A stretch of 64,000 nucleotides of DNA, taken from contig NZ_JAFFZM010000006.1 in NCBI RefSeq assembly GCF_017676345.1, forward strand, positions 1-64,000, given 5' to 3'. Below the pieces are notes generated by a model. That model was not told the DNA's origin and did not search any database. It saw only the letters and a program-made list of their open reading frames with translations. The DNA comes from Streptomyces smyrnaeus (GTDB lineage Bacteria; Actinomycetota; Actinomycetes; Streptomycetales; Streptomycetaceae). The position numbers and the translations under genes were made by a program. Below are positions 1 to 8,380 of the stretch, piece by piece. Within the stretch, counting starts at the first letter, position 1. Each line of letters opens with the position of its first letter.

Positions 1-463
1 CCAGGTGGTCAATCTGATGGAGCGGTTGCAGGACGAGTTCGGGCTCTCCTGCATGTTCATCGCCCACGACCTGTCCATCGTCCGCCACATCTCCGACCGG
101 GTGGCCGTGATGTACCTCGGCAAGATCATGGAGATCGGCACCGAGACCGAGATCTACGAGCACCCCACCCACCCCTACACCCAGGCGCTGCTGTCGGCCG
201 TCCCGGTCCCCGACCCGGAGGCGGAGGCCGGGAGGGAACGCATCGTGCTGGAAGGCGACGTACCCTCGCCCGCCAACCCGCCCTCGGGCTGCCACTTCCG
301 CACCCGCTGCTGGAAGGCCCAGCAGCGCTGCGTGGTCGAGGAGCCGGCCCTGGCCGTGCCCGAGAACTTCGCCGACACCCTCCCCGAGCAGCCGGTGCAC
401 CACCCCTCGGCCTGCCATTTCGCCGCCGAACGGGCCGCGGTGGTACCGCCGGTGGCCGGCTGA
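1..463 (+). CDS. Oligopeptide ABC transporter ATPase, C-terminal fragment (5' end outside window)
   Basis: Only the last ~153 codons are present; the frame is open to the window edge, reading from a QVVNL stretch typical of the helical region before the H-loop. The switch histidine lies in [10 protein letters not shown]. The end is the oligopeptide/dipeptide C-terminal extension ([12 protein letters not shown], then a cysteine-rich segment [14 protein letters not shown]); in related mycobacterial importers such cysteines hold an Fe-S cluster. It closely resembles the last gene of the next importer (7119-8264), so it is probably the final gene of a paralogous peptide-transport operon lying upstream. 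Couples ATP hydrolysis to peptide import at the inner face of the membrane. Confidence 0.93.
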   Translation, partial: QVVNLMERLQDEFGLSCMFIAHDLSIVRHISDRVAVMYLGKIMEIGTETEIYEHPTHPYTQALLSAVPVPDPEAEAGRERIVLEGDVPSPANPPSGCHFRTRCWKAQQRCVVEEPALAVPENFADTLPEQPVHHPSACHFAAERAAVVPPVAG

Positions 464-478
464 GAGCGGCGCGGGCCC

Positions 479-1492
479 TCAGGTCTGCGGAGAGGTTCCG
501 TAGCGGGCGGTGCCGCCCCGGTACTGCGAGAGGGTGTGCGAGTCACGCTGCTCGCCGCGGGAGAGGGACAGCAGTACGGCGCAGCCGGTGACGACCTCGA
601 AGGCGCTGGTGAGCACCCGAAGCTGGGCTTCGAAGCCGAGATCGCCGAAGTGCTCGAACAGCTCCGTCTTGATACCGAACGCCACGGCGAACAGGCCGAT
701 ACCGAGCAGGGGGGCGGTGGTGATCAGGCCGAGGGGCCGGGAGAAGGGGACACCCGCCAGCGCCGCGACGGCGGTGACCAGACAGAGCAGGACGACGGCC
801 CACAGCACCCAACCGGAGGGTGCGTCCAGCAGTCGTACGATGGCCCGCTCTCCGGTCAGCGTCTGCTCGTAGCGGTCCCATCCGTACTGGTTCCAGGCGC
901 GTATCTCCCATGCGGCGAGCACCACACCGCCGGAGCCCAGCAGCAGAAAGGCGGCGACGGCGCCGCCCCTGGTGGGGCCGGCAGGGGGCTCGTCGGCGGG
1001 GTCGGAGCGGGACGGGCCGCCGTAGCCGTAGCCGCCGGAGAGGGGCGGGGCCGTGCGGCGGCCGACGACGGCGGTGACGATCAGCGCGGCACCGATGACG
1101 ACCGCAGCGATGGTACTGAAGAGGACCTTGCTCAGCAGTCCGTCCGAGACGCCCTGCATCCAGTCGGCGTTGAGGTTCCACAGGCCGGGCGTACGCACGG
1201 CCACCGTCAGCAGACCGGTGCAGGTGAGTATCGCCGCGGACGAGGAGGAGCGGAACGCGGTCACGGCGGCGACCGAGTACAGCAGCAGCAGCGTCGGCTC
1301 CAGGAAGGAGGTGACCCACACGCCGTCCTCGGCGCGGGCCGGCAGCCCTGCCCAGTTCCACCAGACGTCGACGACCTCGCGGGCCTGGGTGAAGTCCCGG
1401 ATGATCCAGGCCAGGCTGATCAGCGCGAGCGCGGCTGTCAGCAGTGCTCCGAAGGCGCGCGCGCCGCGCGCGAGCGTCCTGTCCTGGCCCAT
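479..1492 (-). CDS. Polytopic membrane protein of unknown function
   Basis: 337 aa from an ATG preceded by a run of six G about 6 nt upstream; a longer reading (to 1657) would add an Arg-rich segment that looks non-coding. About six to seven hydrophobic segments are visible: near residues 15-35, 60-80, 85-105, 120-145, then after a Gly/Tyr/Pro-rich cytoplasmic-like linker (GGYGYGG) further helices to residue ~310. It ends in a polar tail. I do not recognise a family or catalytic motif. It is convergent with the upstream ATPase, 15 bp away, and divergent from the peptide importer. Confidence 0.8.
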   Translation of the reverse strand: MGQDRTLARGARAFGALLTAALALISLAWIIRDFTQAREVVDVWWNWAGLPARAEDGVWVTSFLEPTLLLLYSVAAVTAFRSSSSAAILTCTGLLTVAVRTPGLWNLNADWMQGVSDGLLSKVLFSTIAAVVIGAALIVTAVVGRRTAPPLSGGYGYGGPSRSDPADEPPAGPTRGGAVAAFLLLGSGGVVLAAWEIRAWNQYGWDRYEQTLTGERAIVRLLDAPSGWVLWAVVLLCLVTAVAALAGVPFSRPLGLITTAPLLGIGLFAVAFGIKTELFEHFGDLGFEAQLRVLTSAFEVVTGCAVLLSLSRGEQRDSHTLSQYRGGTARYGTSPQT

Positions 1493-1979
1493 GCTCGGCC
1501 CCCCGTGTGTGCGGTGTCGCGACGTCCCAGATCCACCCGTGTCTACCTGTGATCGCCGTGCGGCTACAAGCGCCCCCCGGTGCCGCGACGCACGCCGATG
1601 CGACCGCGCGCCCATGTTCGCACGGCGCACACCGCTCGCGCATGGGAACGCCATCAAACCAGCCGCACGGGGGAGTTGCGCGCCGTACGCACTTCGCAGC
1701 GGCAGCTTCGGATATCGGTGAGACGTCGACCGTGTTGCGGGTTCGTTAAGGCGTTTCCTTGATACTTATTATGCTATGTCCGCTCGGCAGCTGTGATGTC
1801 AAGCACGTTGCGACCTCGATCTGCGCAACGTTCGCTCAAGAAAGCGTCGGTGGGCGGCCAGCCTGGCCAACACCTCTTGACTGCCACGTAATTGGCTTGC
1901 GAAAGTCCGGCTCAACCCACCCGCATCACGCCCAACGATTCGGGTTCCGGCGAGATTTGAGCGCGGGAGCACACACGCG
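1493..1979. other. Gene-poor divergent intergenic region with AT-rich leader
   Basis: 487 bp between two divergent genes. Roughly 1741-1930 is clearly less GC-rich than its surroundings and lacks the third-position GC bias of the neighbours, so the short ORF readable at 1759-1983 is unlikely to be a gene. TATTAT at 1767-1772 and TATGCT at 1770-1775 are possible -10 elements, and TTGACT at 1877-1882 a possible -35, but none has a convincing partner at 16-18 bp. It probably holds the promoter and an untranslated leader of the peptide-import operon starting at 1980. Confidence 0.5.
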
Positions 1980-3014
1980 ATGACGAGTACTTCCCAGGCT
2001 GCGGCAGCCGGGGCCGACACCCCTGGTCCCGACGACCCCGGTCTGAGTTCTACGCGAGTTGCCAAGGAGGCCGAACTCGCGGGCCGATCCCCCGGCCAGC
2101 TCATGTGGATGCGCTTCAAGCGCGACCGCACCGGCGTGATCTCGGCGTGCATCGTGCTCGCCTTCTTCCTGATCGCGGCGCTGGCCCCGGTGATCTCCTG
2201 GCTCTACGGCAAGGACCCCTACACCCGGTACGGGCAGCTGAGGCCCGGTCTGCTGAACGAGAACTTCTACCCGGTGAAGCCCAACGGCGGCATCGACGGC
2301 GAGTTCTGGTTCGGGCTGGAGCCGGGGCTGGGCCGGGACGTGTTCACCCAGCTGCTCTACGGAATCCGCAACTCGCTGGCGCTCGCGGTGATCATCACTC
2401 TGCTGTCGGTGCTGACGGCCATCATCATCGGCGTCGCGGGGGGCTACTTCGGCGGCAAGGTCGACTACTTCCTCGGCCGTTTCACCGACTTGATGATGTC
2501 CTTCCCCAACCAGCTGTTCTTCGTGGCCTTCACGCCGGTGGTCGGGGCGCTGCTGGTGGACCCGCGGGACGAGATGCCGACCTGGCTGCGGGCCGGCGTG
2601 CTCGTCTACGTGATGTGGTTGCTGGGCTGGATGACGCTGGCACGACTGTTGCGCGGCCAGACGCTGTCGTTGCGGGAACGGGAATTCATCGAGGCGGCGC
2701 GGGTCGCCGGCACCCCGTCGGGCCGCATCGTCCGCAAGGAGCTGCTGCCGAACCTCGTCACGCCCATTCTGGTGCAGGCCACCTACATGCTGCCCAATAA
2801 CGTCACCGCCATCGCGGGGCTCTCGTTCCTCGGTGTCGGTCTGCTGGAGCCCACCCCCGACTGGGGCCGGATGTTCGCGAAGGGCGCCGAGATCTACCAG
2901 AGCGACATCACCTACATGTTCTTCCCGGGCGGCGCGATGGTGATCTTCATCCTCGCCTTCAACCTGCTCGGAGACTCGGTCAGGGACGCATTCGATCCCA
3001 AGTCGGGCCGATGA
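1980..3014 (+). CDS. Oligopeptide ABC transporter permease, DppC/OppC type
   Basis: 344 aa; ATG with GGGAG 10 nt upstream. One half of the transmembrane channel for peptide import. A soluble Ala/Pro/Gly-rich N-terminus (~40 aa) is followed by the OppC N-terminal helix (residues ~55-75), a periplasmic loop with YGKDPYTRYG, and the permease domain with five helices from ~135. The EAA coupling loop that docks on the ATPases is visible as REFIEAARVAGTPSGRIVRK, followed by LLPNLVTPILV. First gene of permease-lipoprotein-permease-ATPase-ATPase, an order like that of bldK of S. coelicolor; most dpp operons begin with the binding protein. Confidence 0.93.
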   Translation: MTSTSQAAAAGADTPGPDDPGLSSTRVAKEAELAGRSPGQLMWMRFKRDRTGVISACIVLAFFLIAALAPVISWLYGKDPYTRYGQLRPGLLNENFYPVKPNGGIDGEFWFGLEPGLGRDVFTQLLYGIRNSLALAVIITLLSVLTAIIIGVAGGYFGGKVDYFLGRFTDLMMSFPNQLFFVAFTPVVGALLVDPRDEMPTWLRAGVLVYVMWLLGWMTLARLLRGQTLSLREREFIEAARVAGTPSGRIVRKELLPNLVTPILVQATYMLPNNVTAIAGLSFLGVGLLEPTPDWGRMFAKGAEIYQSDITYMFFPGGAMVIFILAFNLLGDSVRDAFDPKSGR

Positions 3015-3109
3015 GGGCCAGGCGCGACCGAGTGGTGGGGGGTGCTGCCACCCCGTACGGCATCAGTCAGGCAGCGACGGACAACCGACAGGCAGGTGCA
3101 GACACCACC

Positions 3110-4906
3110 ATGAGCAGAGTGAGCATACGCACGGCGCGTGCCTCCCTCGCGGCGCTCGCCGCCGGAGCGCTGTTCCTCACCGGGTGCAGCAGCGGCGGCG
3201 GAGGCGACGACACGGAGAAGGAGGAGAAGGCCAAGCAGCAGGGCCAGGACGTCTCCTACACCTTCGCCGACGAAGCCGCGTCCAAGGGCCCGGCCAAGGA
3301 GGTCGAGGGCGGCCGCAAGGGCGGGACCATCAAGGTGCTGCAGCGCGACAGCTTCGCGCATCTGGACCCCGCGCAGATCTACGTCAGCGACGAGGGCGCG
3401 CTCGCCACGCTGATCCACCGCGGTCTGACCACCTACAAGAAGGTCAGCAACGACGAGTACGAGGTCGTCGGCGACCTGGCCACCGACAGCGGGAAGAAGT
3501 CGGACGGCGGCAAGACCTGGACGTACAAGCTCAAGGACGGCATCAAGTTCGAGGACGGCTCGACCATCACCTCGAAGGACGTCCGGCACACCATCGAGCG
3601 CACGTTCGCCCCGTTCATCACCGAGGGCCCCACCTTCGTCCAGCAGTGGCTGGCCGACACCGGTGGCACCGACTACCGCAAGATGCTCAAGGACGGCCCC
3701 TACAAGGGCAAGCACCTGCCCGACAGCGTCCTGGAGACGCCGGACGACAAGACCATCGTCTTCCACTTCAAGAAGCCGCAGGCCGAGCTGCCCTACGCGC
3801 TGGCGATGGCCGGCTACGCGGTGGTGTCCGAGAAGAAGGACACCAAGGAGAAGTACGACAAGAAGCCGCTGTGCTCCGGCCCGTACAAGATCGCTTCGTT
3901 CAAGTCCGGCAAGAGCATGAAACTGGTCCGCAACCCCGAGTGGGACCCGAAGACGGACCCGGCGCGCAACCAGTACCCGGACGCGTTCAACATCCAGTTC
4001 GGTGTCTCCTTCGAGGACTCCACCAAGCGGCTGATGTCCGACGCGGGTGAGAACCAGACCGCCACCAGCTTCACCAACCAGGTCGACGCCTCCAGCCTGC
4101 AGAAGGTGCGCACCGACCCGGAGATCAAGAAGCGGACCGTCGGCGGCTTCCAGTCCTACGTCAGCTACCTGAACATCAACATGGACCGGATCAAGAACAA
4201 GAAGGTCCGGCAGGCCATCGCCTACGCGATCCCCAACCAGTCCATCGTCTCGGCCTTCGGTGGCGCAGGCGGCGGTGAGATGGCGGGCAACTACATCAGC
4301 CCGACGCTGGTCGGCCACAAGAAGACCGACCCCTTCAACAAGCTGAAGAACCCGCAGGGTGACGTCAAGAAGGCGGCCAAGCTGCTGAAGGAGTCCGGCA
4401 AGAAGGGCATGAAGCTCACCTTCGCCTACCAGAACGCTCCCGAGTGGCAGCAGTTCGCGGTGGCTGCGACGCAGAACCTGGAGAAGGCCGGGTTCAACGT
4501 CCAGAAGAAGGACATCATCGCGGACACGTACTACGACCAGATCGGCAAGGTCAAGAACGGCTACGACATCTACCACAACTCGTGGGGTGCCGACTGGCCG
4601 AGCTCCTCGACCGTCGTTCCGAACCTGTTCGACGGGCGTCAGGTCCAGGACGGTTCCGCGAACTACTCGCACCACAAGAACCCCAAGTTCGAGAAGGAGA
4701 TGGACCGCATCCGCGCCATGTCCGACGCGAACAAGGCCGCCGAGGAGTGGCAGAAGCTGGCGGACAAGATCCTCGTCGAGGACGTCCCCGCCGTGCCCAT
4801 GCACTACTACAAGGCCATCCAGATCTCCGGCTCGAAGATCGGTGGCGCCTACTTCGACGAGCGGCTGCACGACCTCAACCCGACGTCGCTCTACGTGAAG
4901 AAGTAA
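3110..4906 (+). CDS. Peptide-binding lipoprotein (SBP family 5)
   Basis: 598 aa from the ATG at 3110 (AGGTG 11 nt before it); a longer reading from 3011 would bury the signal peptide. Residues 1-25 form a lipoprotein signal with lipobox LFLTGC, so Cys26 is lipidated and anchors the protein outside the membrane. A Ser/Gly-rich linker leads to the family 5 extracellular solute-binding fold (start GGTIKVLQRDSFAHLDPAQ, typical for DppA/OppA). Lys-rich surface. It delivers peptides to the permeases on either side of it. The 95-bp gap from the permease gene and the strong hairpin after its stop suggest its expression is set separately from the downstream genes. Confidence 0.93.
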   Translation: MSRVSIRTARASLAALAAGALFLTGCSSGGGGDDTEKEEKAKQQGQDVSYTFADEAASKGPAKEVEGGRKGGTIKVLQRDSFAHLDPAQIYVSDEGALATLIHRGLTTYKKVSNDEYEVVGDLATDSGKKSDGGKTWTYKLKDGIKFEDGSTITSKDVRHTIERTFAPFITEGPTFVQQWLADTGGTDYRKMLKDGPYKGKHLPDSVLETPDDKTIVFHFKKPQAELPYALAMAGYAVVSEKKDTKEKYDKKPLCSGPYKIASFKSGKSMKLVRNPEWDPKTDPARNQYPDAFNIQFGVSFEDSTKRLMSDAGENQTATSFTNQVDASSLQKVRTDPEIKKRTVGGFQSYVSYLNINMDRIKNKKVRQAIAYAIPNQSIVSAFGGAGGGEMAGNYISPTLVGHKKTDPFNKLKNPQGDVKKAAKLLKESGKKGMKLTFAYQNAPEWQQFAVAATQNLEKAGFNVQKKDIIADTYYDQIGKVKNGYDIYHNSWGADWPSSSTVVPNLFDGRQVQDGSANYSHHKNPKFEKEMDRIRAMSDANKAAEEWQKLADKILVEDVPAVPMHYYKAIQISGSKIGGAYFDERLHDLNPTSLYVKK

Positions 4907-4928
4907 CGCACCGCGCCCCAGGCGCCGA

Positions 4929-4964
4929 CTCCGCCGCCCGGCCCGTCGAGGCCGGGCGGCGGAG
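4929..4964 (+). terminator. Perfect 15-bp hairpin between binding protein and permease
   Basis: Arms 4929-4943 and 4950-4964 are perfect reverse complements around a 6-nt loop, 22 nt after the lipoprotein stop. No T-tract follows. Within an operon such a hairpin usually gives partial termination or protects the 3' end of the binding-protein message, raising lipoprotein over channel levels; that role is inferred. Confidence 0.6.
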
Positions 4965-5035
4965 CCCCGGGCGACCCGCCCCGGTTCCGTCCCGTACGTC
5001 TCGATCCCGCTGTCGCACGAGAGCTGCGTTCCGTC

Positions 5036-6013
5036 ATGCTGCGATTTCTCATCCGCCGGTCGCTCGGCGCCGTGGTGATCCTGCTGATCATCAGCGCCGT
5101 CACCTTCTTCCTCTTCTACGCCGTCCCACGGGACCCGGCGACGCTGGCCTGCGGCAAGAACTGCACGCCGGACGCGCTCGCGGTCATCCGCAAGAACATG
5201 GGCATCGACGAGCCGGTCCCGGTCCAGTACTTCCACTTCATGGTCGGCATCGTCGCCGGACGCCAGTTCAACGTGGGGGACTGTCCGGCACCGTGCTTCG
5301 GCTACTCCTTCGCCAACCAGGACCCCGTCTGGCAGACCATCCTGGACCGCTTCCCCACCACCGTCTCGCTGACCGTCGGCGGTGCCGTGGTCTTCCTGAC
5401 CATCGGTCTGGGCGCCGGCATGATCGCCGCCTGGAAGAAGGGCACCGTCATCGACAAGGCGTTCAGCTCGATGTCGCTGGTGCTCTCCTCGATGCAGATC
5501 TACTTCATCGGCCCGCTGGTGCTGGCGCTGGTGGTCTACAACCTGGAGCTGCTCGACCAGCCCAAGTACGTCCCGCTCACCCAGGATCCGGCCGGCTGGT
5601 TCATGGGACTGCTGATCCCCTGGATGGTCGTCCAGATCATCTTCACCGCGAACTACACCCGTCTTTCCCGGTCCTCGATGATCGAACAGTTGCAGGAGGA
5701 CCACGTCAGAGCGGCCCGGGCCAAGGGCATGTCGGGCAAGTACGTCTTCTTCCGCTACGCGTGGCGCGGCTCGCTGATCCCGATCGTCACCATCTTCGGT
5801 GTCGACCTCGGTTCGCTGTTCGGCGGCGCGATGATCACCGAGTGGACCTTCTCGCTGCCCGGGCTCGGCACTCTCGCGGTCAACTCGGTGCAGAACACCG
5901 ATCTGCCCATGGTGATGGGCGTGATGCTCTTCGCGGCCACCTTCATCATCCTCTTCAACATCGTCGTGGACGCCGCCTACGCGTTCATCGATCCGCGCGT
6001 GCGGCTGTCCTAG
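5036..6013 (+). CDS. Oligopeptide ABC transporter permease, DppB/OppB type
   Basis: 325 aa; ATG start with ACGAGAG about 12 nt upstream. Second channel subunit. It opens directly with a membrane helix (residues ~9-30, ending FFLFYAVPRDPA, the usual OppB start), has a long external loop containing two Cys pairs (CGKNC and CPAPC, possibly disulfide-bonded) and a permease domain with the EAA loop HVRAARAKGMSGKYVFFRYAWRGSLIPIV near residues 222-250. The stop codon TAG is part of the ribosome binding site of the next ATPase gene, so the two are closely coupled. Confidence 0.93.
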   Translation: MLRFLIRRSLGAVVILLIISAVTFFLFYAVPRDPATLACGKNCTPDALAVIRKNMGIDEPVPVQYFHFMVGIVAGRQFNVGDCPAPCFGYSFANQDPVWQTILDRFPTTVSLTVGGAVVFLTIGLGAGMIAAWKKGTVIDKAFSSMSLVLSSMQIYFIGPLVLALVVYNLELLDQPKYVPLTQDPAGWFMGLLIPWMVVQIIFTANYTRLSRSSMIEQLQEDHVRAARAKGMSGKYVFFRYAWRGSLIPIVTIFGVDLGSLFGGAMITEWTFSLPGLGTLAVNSVQNTDLPMVMGVMLFAATFIILFNIVVDAAYAFIDPRVRLS

Positions 6014-6025
6014 GAGAACCGGCAC

Positions 6026-7093
6026 ATGACCACCCTGACCAAGGAAGCCGACGTACCGGCCCCGCGTGACGGCGGCGGTGACGCCTTCCTCTCGGTGCGC
6101 GACCTGTACGTGCACTTCGACACGGAGGACGGCACCGTCAAGGCAGTCGACGGGCTCTCCTTCGACGTCGAACGCGGCCGCACCCTCGGCATCGTCGGTG
6201 AGTCCGGCTCCGGCAAGTCGGTCACCAACCTGTCCATCCTGGGCCTGCACAACCCGCGGACCACCGACATCTCCGGGCAGATCATGCTGGACGGCCAGGA
6301 GCTGACGGGCGCCCGGGAGAAGACCCTGGAGGCGCTGCGCGGCAACAAGATGGCGATGATCTTCCAGGACGCGCTCACCGCCCTCTCGCCGTACTACACG
6401 ATCGGGCGGCAGATCGCCGAGCCGTACCGCAAGCACATGGGCGTCTCCAAGCGCGAGGCGCATCTGCGGGCCATCGAGATGCTGGACAAGGTCGGCATCC
6501 CGAACCCCAAGATGCGGGTCAACGACTACCCGCACCAGTTCTCCGGCGGTATGCGGCAGCGCGCGATGATCGCGATGGCGCTGGTGTGCAACCCGGACCT
6601 GCTGATCGCGGACGAGCCCACCACGGCGCTCGACGTCACCGTGCAGGCGCAGATCCTCGACCTGCTCAAGGACCTCCAGCAGGAGTTCGGCTCCGCGATC
6701 GTCTTCATCACCCACGACCTCGGAGTCATCGCCAACGTCGCCGACGACATCCTGGTGATGTACGGCGGGCGGGCCGTCGAGCGCGGCTCGGTCTCCGAGG
6801 TGCTGCGCTCCCCGCAGCACCCGTACACCTGGGGCCTGCTCACCTCCATGCCCCGGCTGACCGGGAACGTCAACGAGGAGCTCTCACCGATCCACGGCTC
6901 CCCGCCCAGCCTGCTCGCACCCCCGCCCGGCTGCCCCTTCCACCCGCGCTGCGGCTTCGTGGACGAGGTCGCCGGCAAGTCCTGCACGGCCGACCGGCCG
7001 CCGCTGCCGGACGGCCGGGGTGCCGCCTGCCATCTGACGGCGGAGCAGAAGCGGACGTTCTTCGTCGAGCAGATCAAGCCCAGGCTGAGCTAG
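6026..7093 (+). CDS. Oligopeptide ABC transporter ATPase, DppD/OppD type
   Basis: 355 aa; ATG with GGAGA right at the preceding stop. Walker A GESGSGKS near residue 57, Q-loop IFQDALTAL, signature [11 protein letters not shown], Walker [14 protein letters not shown] and switch His ITHDLGV are all intact, so it should hydrolyse ATP. The C-terminal oligo_HPY extension starts at QHPYTWGLL and holds spaced cysteines ([10 protein letters not shown] and further Cys), the set that binds an Fe-S cluster in characterised mycobacterial relatives. Pairs with the next gene product as the motor heterodimer of the importer. Confidence 0.94.
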   Translation: MTTLTKEADVPAPRDGGGDAFLSVRDLYVHFDTEDGTVKAVDGLSFDVERGRTLGIVGESGSGKSVTNLSILGLHNPRTTDISGQIMLDGQELTGAREKTLEALRGNKMAMIFQDALTALSPYYTIGRQIAEPYRKHMGVSKREAHLRAIEMLDKVGIPNPKMRVNDYPHQFSGGMRQRAMIAMALVCNPDLLIADEPTTALDVTVQAQILDLLKDLQQEFGSAIVFITHDLGVIANVADDILVMYGGRAVERGSVSEVLRSPQHPYTWGLLTSMPRLTGNVNEELSPIHGSPPSLLAPPPGCPFHPRCGFVDEVAGKSCTADRPPLPDGRGAACHLTAEQKRTFFVEQIKPRLS

Positions 7094-7118
7094 GACAGGC
7101 AGAGGGAGAAACAGACCA

Positions 7119-8264
7119 ATGAGCGATGACCTCACCCTGACCGAGCCCGGCGAGGGCGAACCGCAGGACACTCGGCCGGCGCGTACCGGGGAGCCGCTGC
7201 TGCAGGCCGAGAACCTGGCCAAACACTTCCCCATCATGGGTGGCTTCCCCTTCAAGCGGAAGGTGGGCGAGGTCCAGGCCGTCTCCGGTGTCGACCTGTC
7301 CGTGCGCGCGGGCGAGAGCTTCGGGCTCGTCGGCGAGTCGGGCTGCGGCAAGTCCACCACGGGGCGGCTGCTGACCCGGCTGCTGGAGCCCACCGCGGGC
7401 AAGCTCACCTACGCGGGGCAGGACATCACCCACGCGTCGCGCAAGGAGCTGGCACCGGTCCGCTCCGAGATCCAGATGATCTTCCAGGACCCGTACTCGT
7501 CGCTCAACCCGCGGCATACGGTCGGCACCATCATCGGCGGCCCCATGGAGGTCAACGGGATCAACCCGCCCGGCGGGCGGGAGAAGCGCATCCGTGAGCT
7601 GCTGGAGACCGTCGGCCTCAACCCCGAGCACTACAACCGGTTCCCGCACGAGTTCTCCGGCGGTCAGCGCCAGCGCATCGGTGTGGCCCGCGCGCTCGCG
7701 CTGGAGCCCAAACTGATCGTGGCCGACGAGCCGGTCTCCGCGCTGGACGTCTCCATCCAGGCCCAGGTGGTCAACCTGCTCCAGCAGGTGCAGCGCGACA
7801 TGGGCATCGCCTTTGTGTTCATCGCCCATGACCTGGCGATCGTGCGGCACTTCTCCGAGCGGGTCGCGGTGATGTACCTCGGCAAGATCGTCGAGGTGGG
7901 TGAGCGCGAGGCGATCTACAACCGTCCCCGCCACCCCTACACGCACGCGCTGCTGTCCGCGGTGCCGGAAGCCGTGCTGCACGAGGAGGCGGCGTCGGAG
8001 GGACCGGAGGCCAGGGAGCGGATCCGGCTGGCCGGCGACGTGCCCTCGCCGATCAACCCGCCCTCGGGCTGCCGCTTCCGCACCCGCTGCTGGAAGGCCC
8101 AGGACAAGTGCGCCACCGAGGAGCCCCCGCTGGTCCGGCTCCCCGGGAACGAGCCGGACCATCTGACGGCCTGCCACTTCCCCGAGGAGCCCACGACCGC
8201 CGCCCGTGAGGAGGCCGTCGTCATGGACAAGGCGCTCCAGGCGATGGAGGACAGTTCGCACTAG
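7119..8264 (+). CDS. Oligopeptide ABC transporter ATPase, DppF/OppF type
   Basis: 381 aa; ATG with GGGAGAAA 9 nt upstream. Walker A GESGCGKS, Q-loop IFQDPYSSLNPR (the classic OppF form), signature SGGQRQRIGVA, Walker B LIVADEPVSALDV, switch His IAHDLAI. C-terminal extension RHPYTHALLSAVP and cysteine-rich tail, nearly the same as in the truncated ATPase at the window start, which suggests tandem duplication of importer operons. Last gene of the operon; a weak hairpin (AGGGC-ttc-GCCCT, 8263-8275) overlaps the stop. Confidence 0.94.
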   Translation: MSDDLTLTEPGEGEPQDTRPARTGEPLLQAENLAKHFPIMGGFPFKRKVGEVQAVSGVDLSVRAGESFGLVGESGCGKSTTGRLLTRLLEPTAGKLTYAGQDITHASRKELAPVRSEIQMIFQDPYSSLNPRHTVGTIIGGPMEVNGINPPGGREKRIRELLETVGLNPEHYNRFPHEFSGGQRQRIGVARALALEPKLIVADEPVSALDVSIQAQVVNLLQQVQRDMGIAFVFIAHDLAIVRHFSERVAVMYLGKIVEVGEREAIYNRPRHPYTHALLSAVPEAVLHEEAASEGPEARERIRLAGDVPSPINPPSGCRFRTRCWKAQDKCATEEPPLVRLPGNEPDHLTACHFPEEPTTAAREEAVVMDKALQAMEDSSH

Positions 8265-8321
8265 GGCTTCGCCCTGCCGGGGAGGGGAACTGCGCGAGCA
8301 ACCACGGGGGGTACCGCCCGG

Positions 8322-8335
8322 CCGAAGGCTGGGGG
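8322..8335. repeat. Dispersed Streptomyces-type intergenic repeat, copy 1
   Basis: CCGAAGGCTGGGGG here recurs exactly at 26786-26799, both times just after a gene end. The surrounding bases (GGGGAACTGCGCGAGCAACC around 8284, GCGGCCCGCAG around 8343) look like the short repeat often found between genes in Streptomyces. Function unknown; family recognition is from memory. Confidence 0.5.
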
Positions 8336-8380
8336 AGCACCTGCGGCCCGCAGCGCACAGACAGGGCAGCCCCTCCTCGG

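Noticed and set aside
1759..1983. 74-codon ORF in the importer leader
   Set aside because: Codon composition unlike the rest of the window, no ribosome binding site, and its end overlaps the better supported importer start.
2912..6820. 1302-codon open frame on the minus strand across the importer operon
   Set aside because: Shadow of the GC-biased codon positions of the plus-strand genes; the product is Val/Leu/Gly/Asp/Arg-rich with no domain, while the plus strand encodes complete ABC-transporter subunits.
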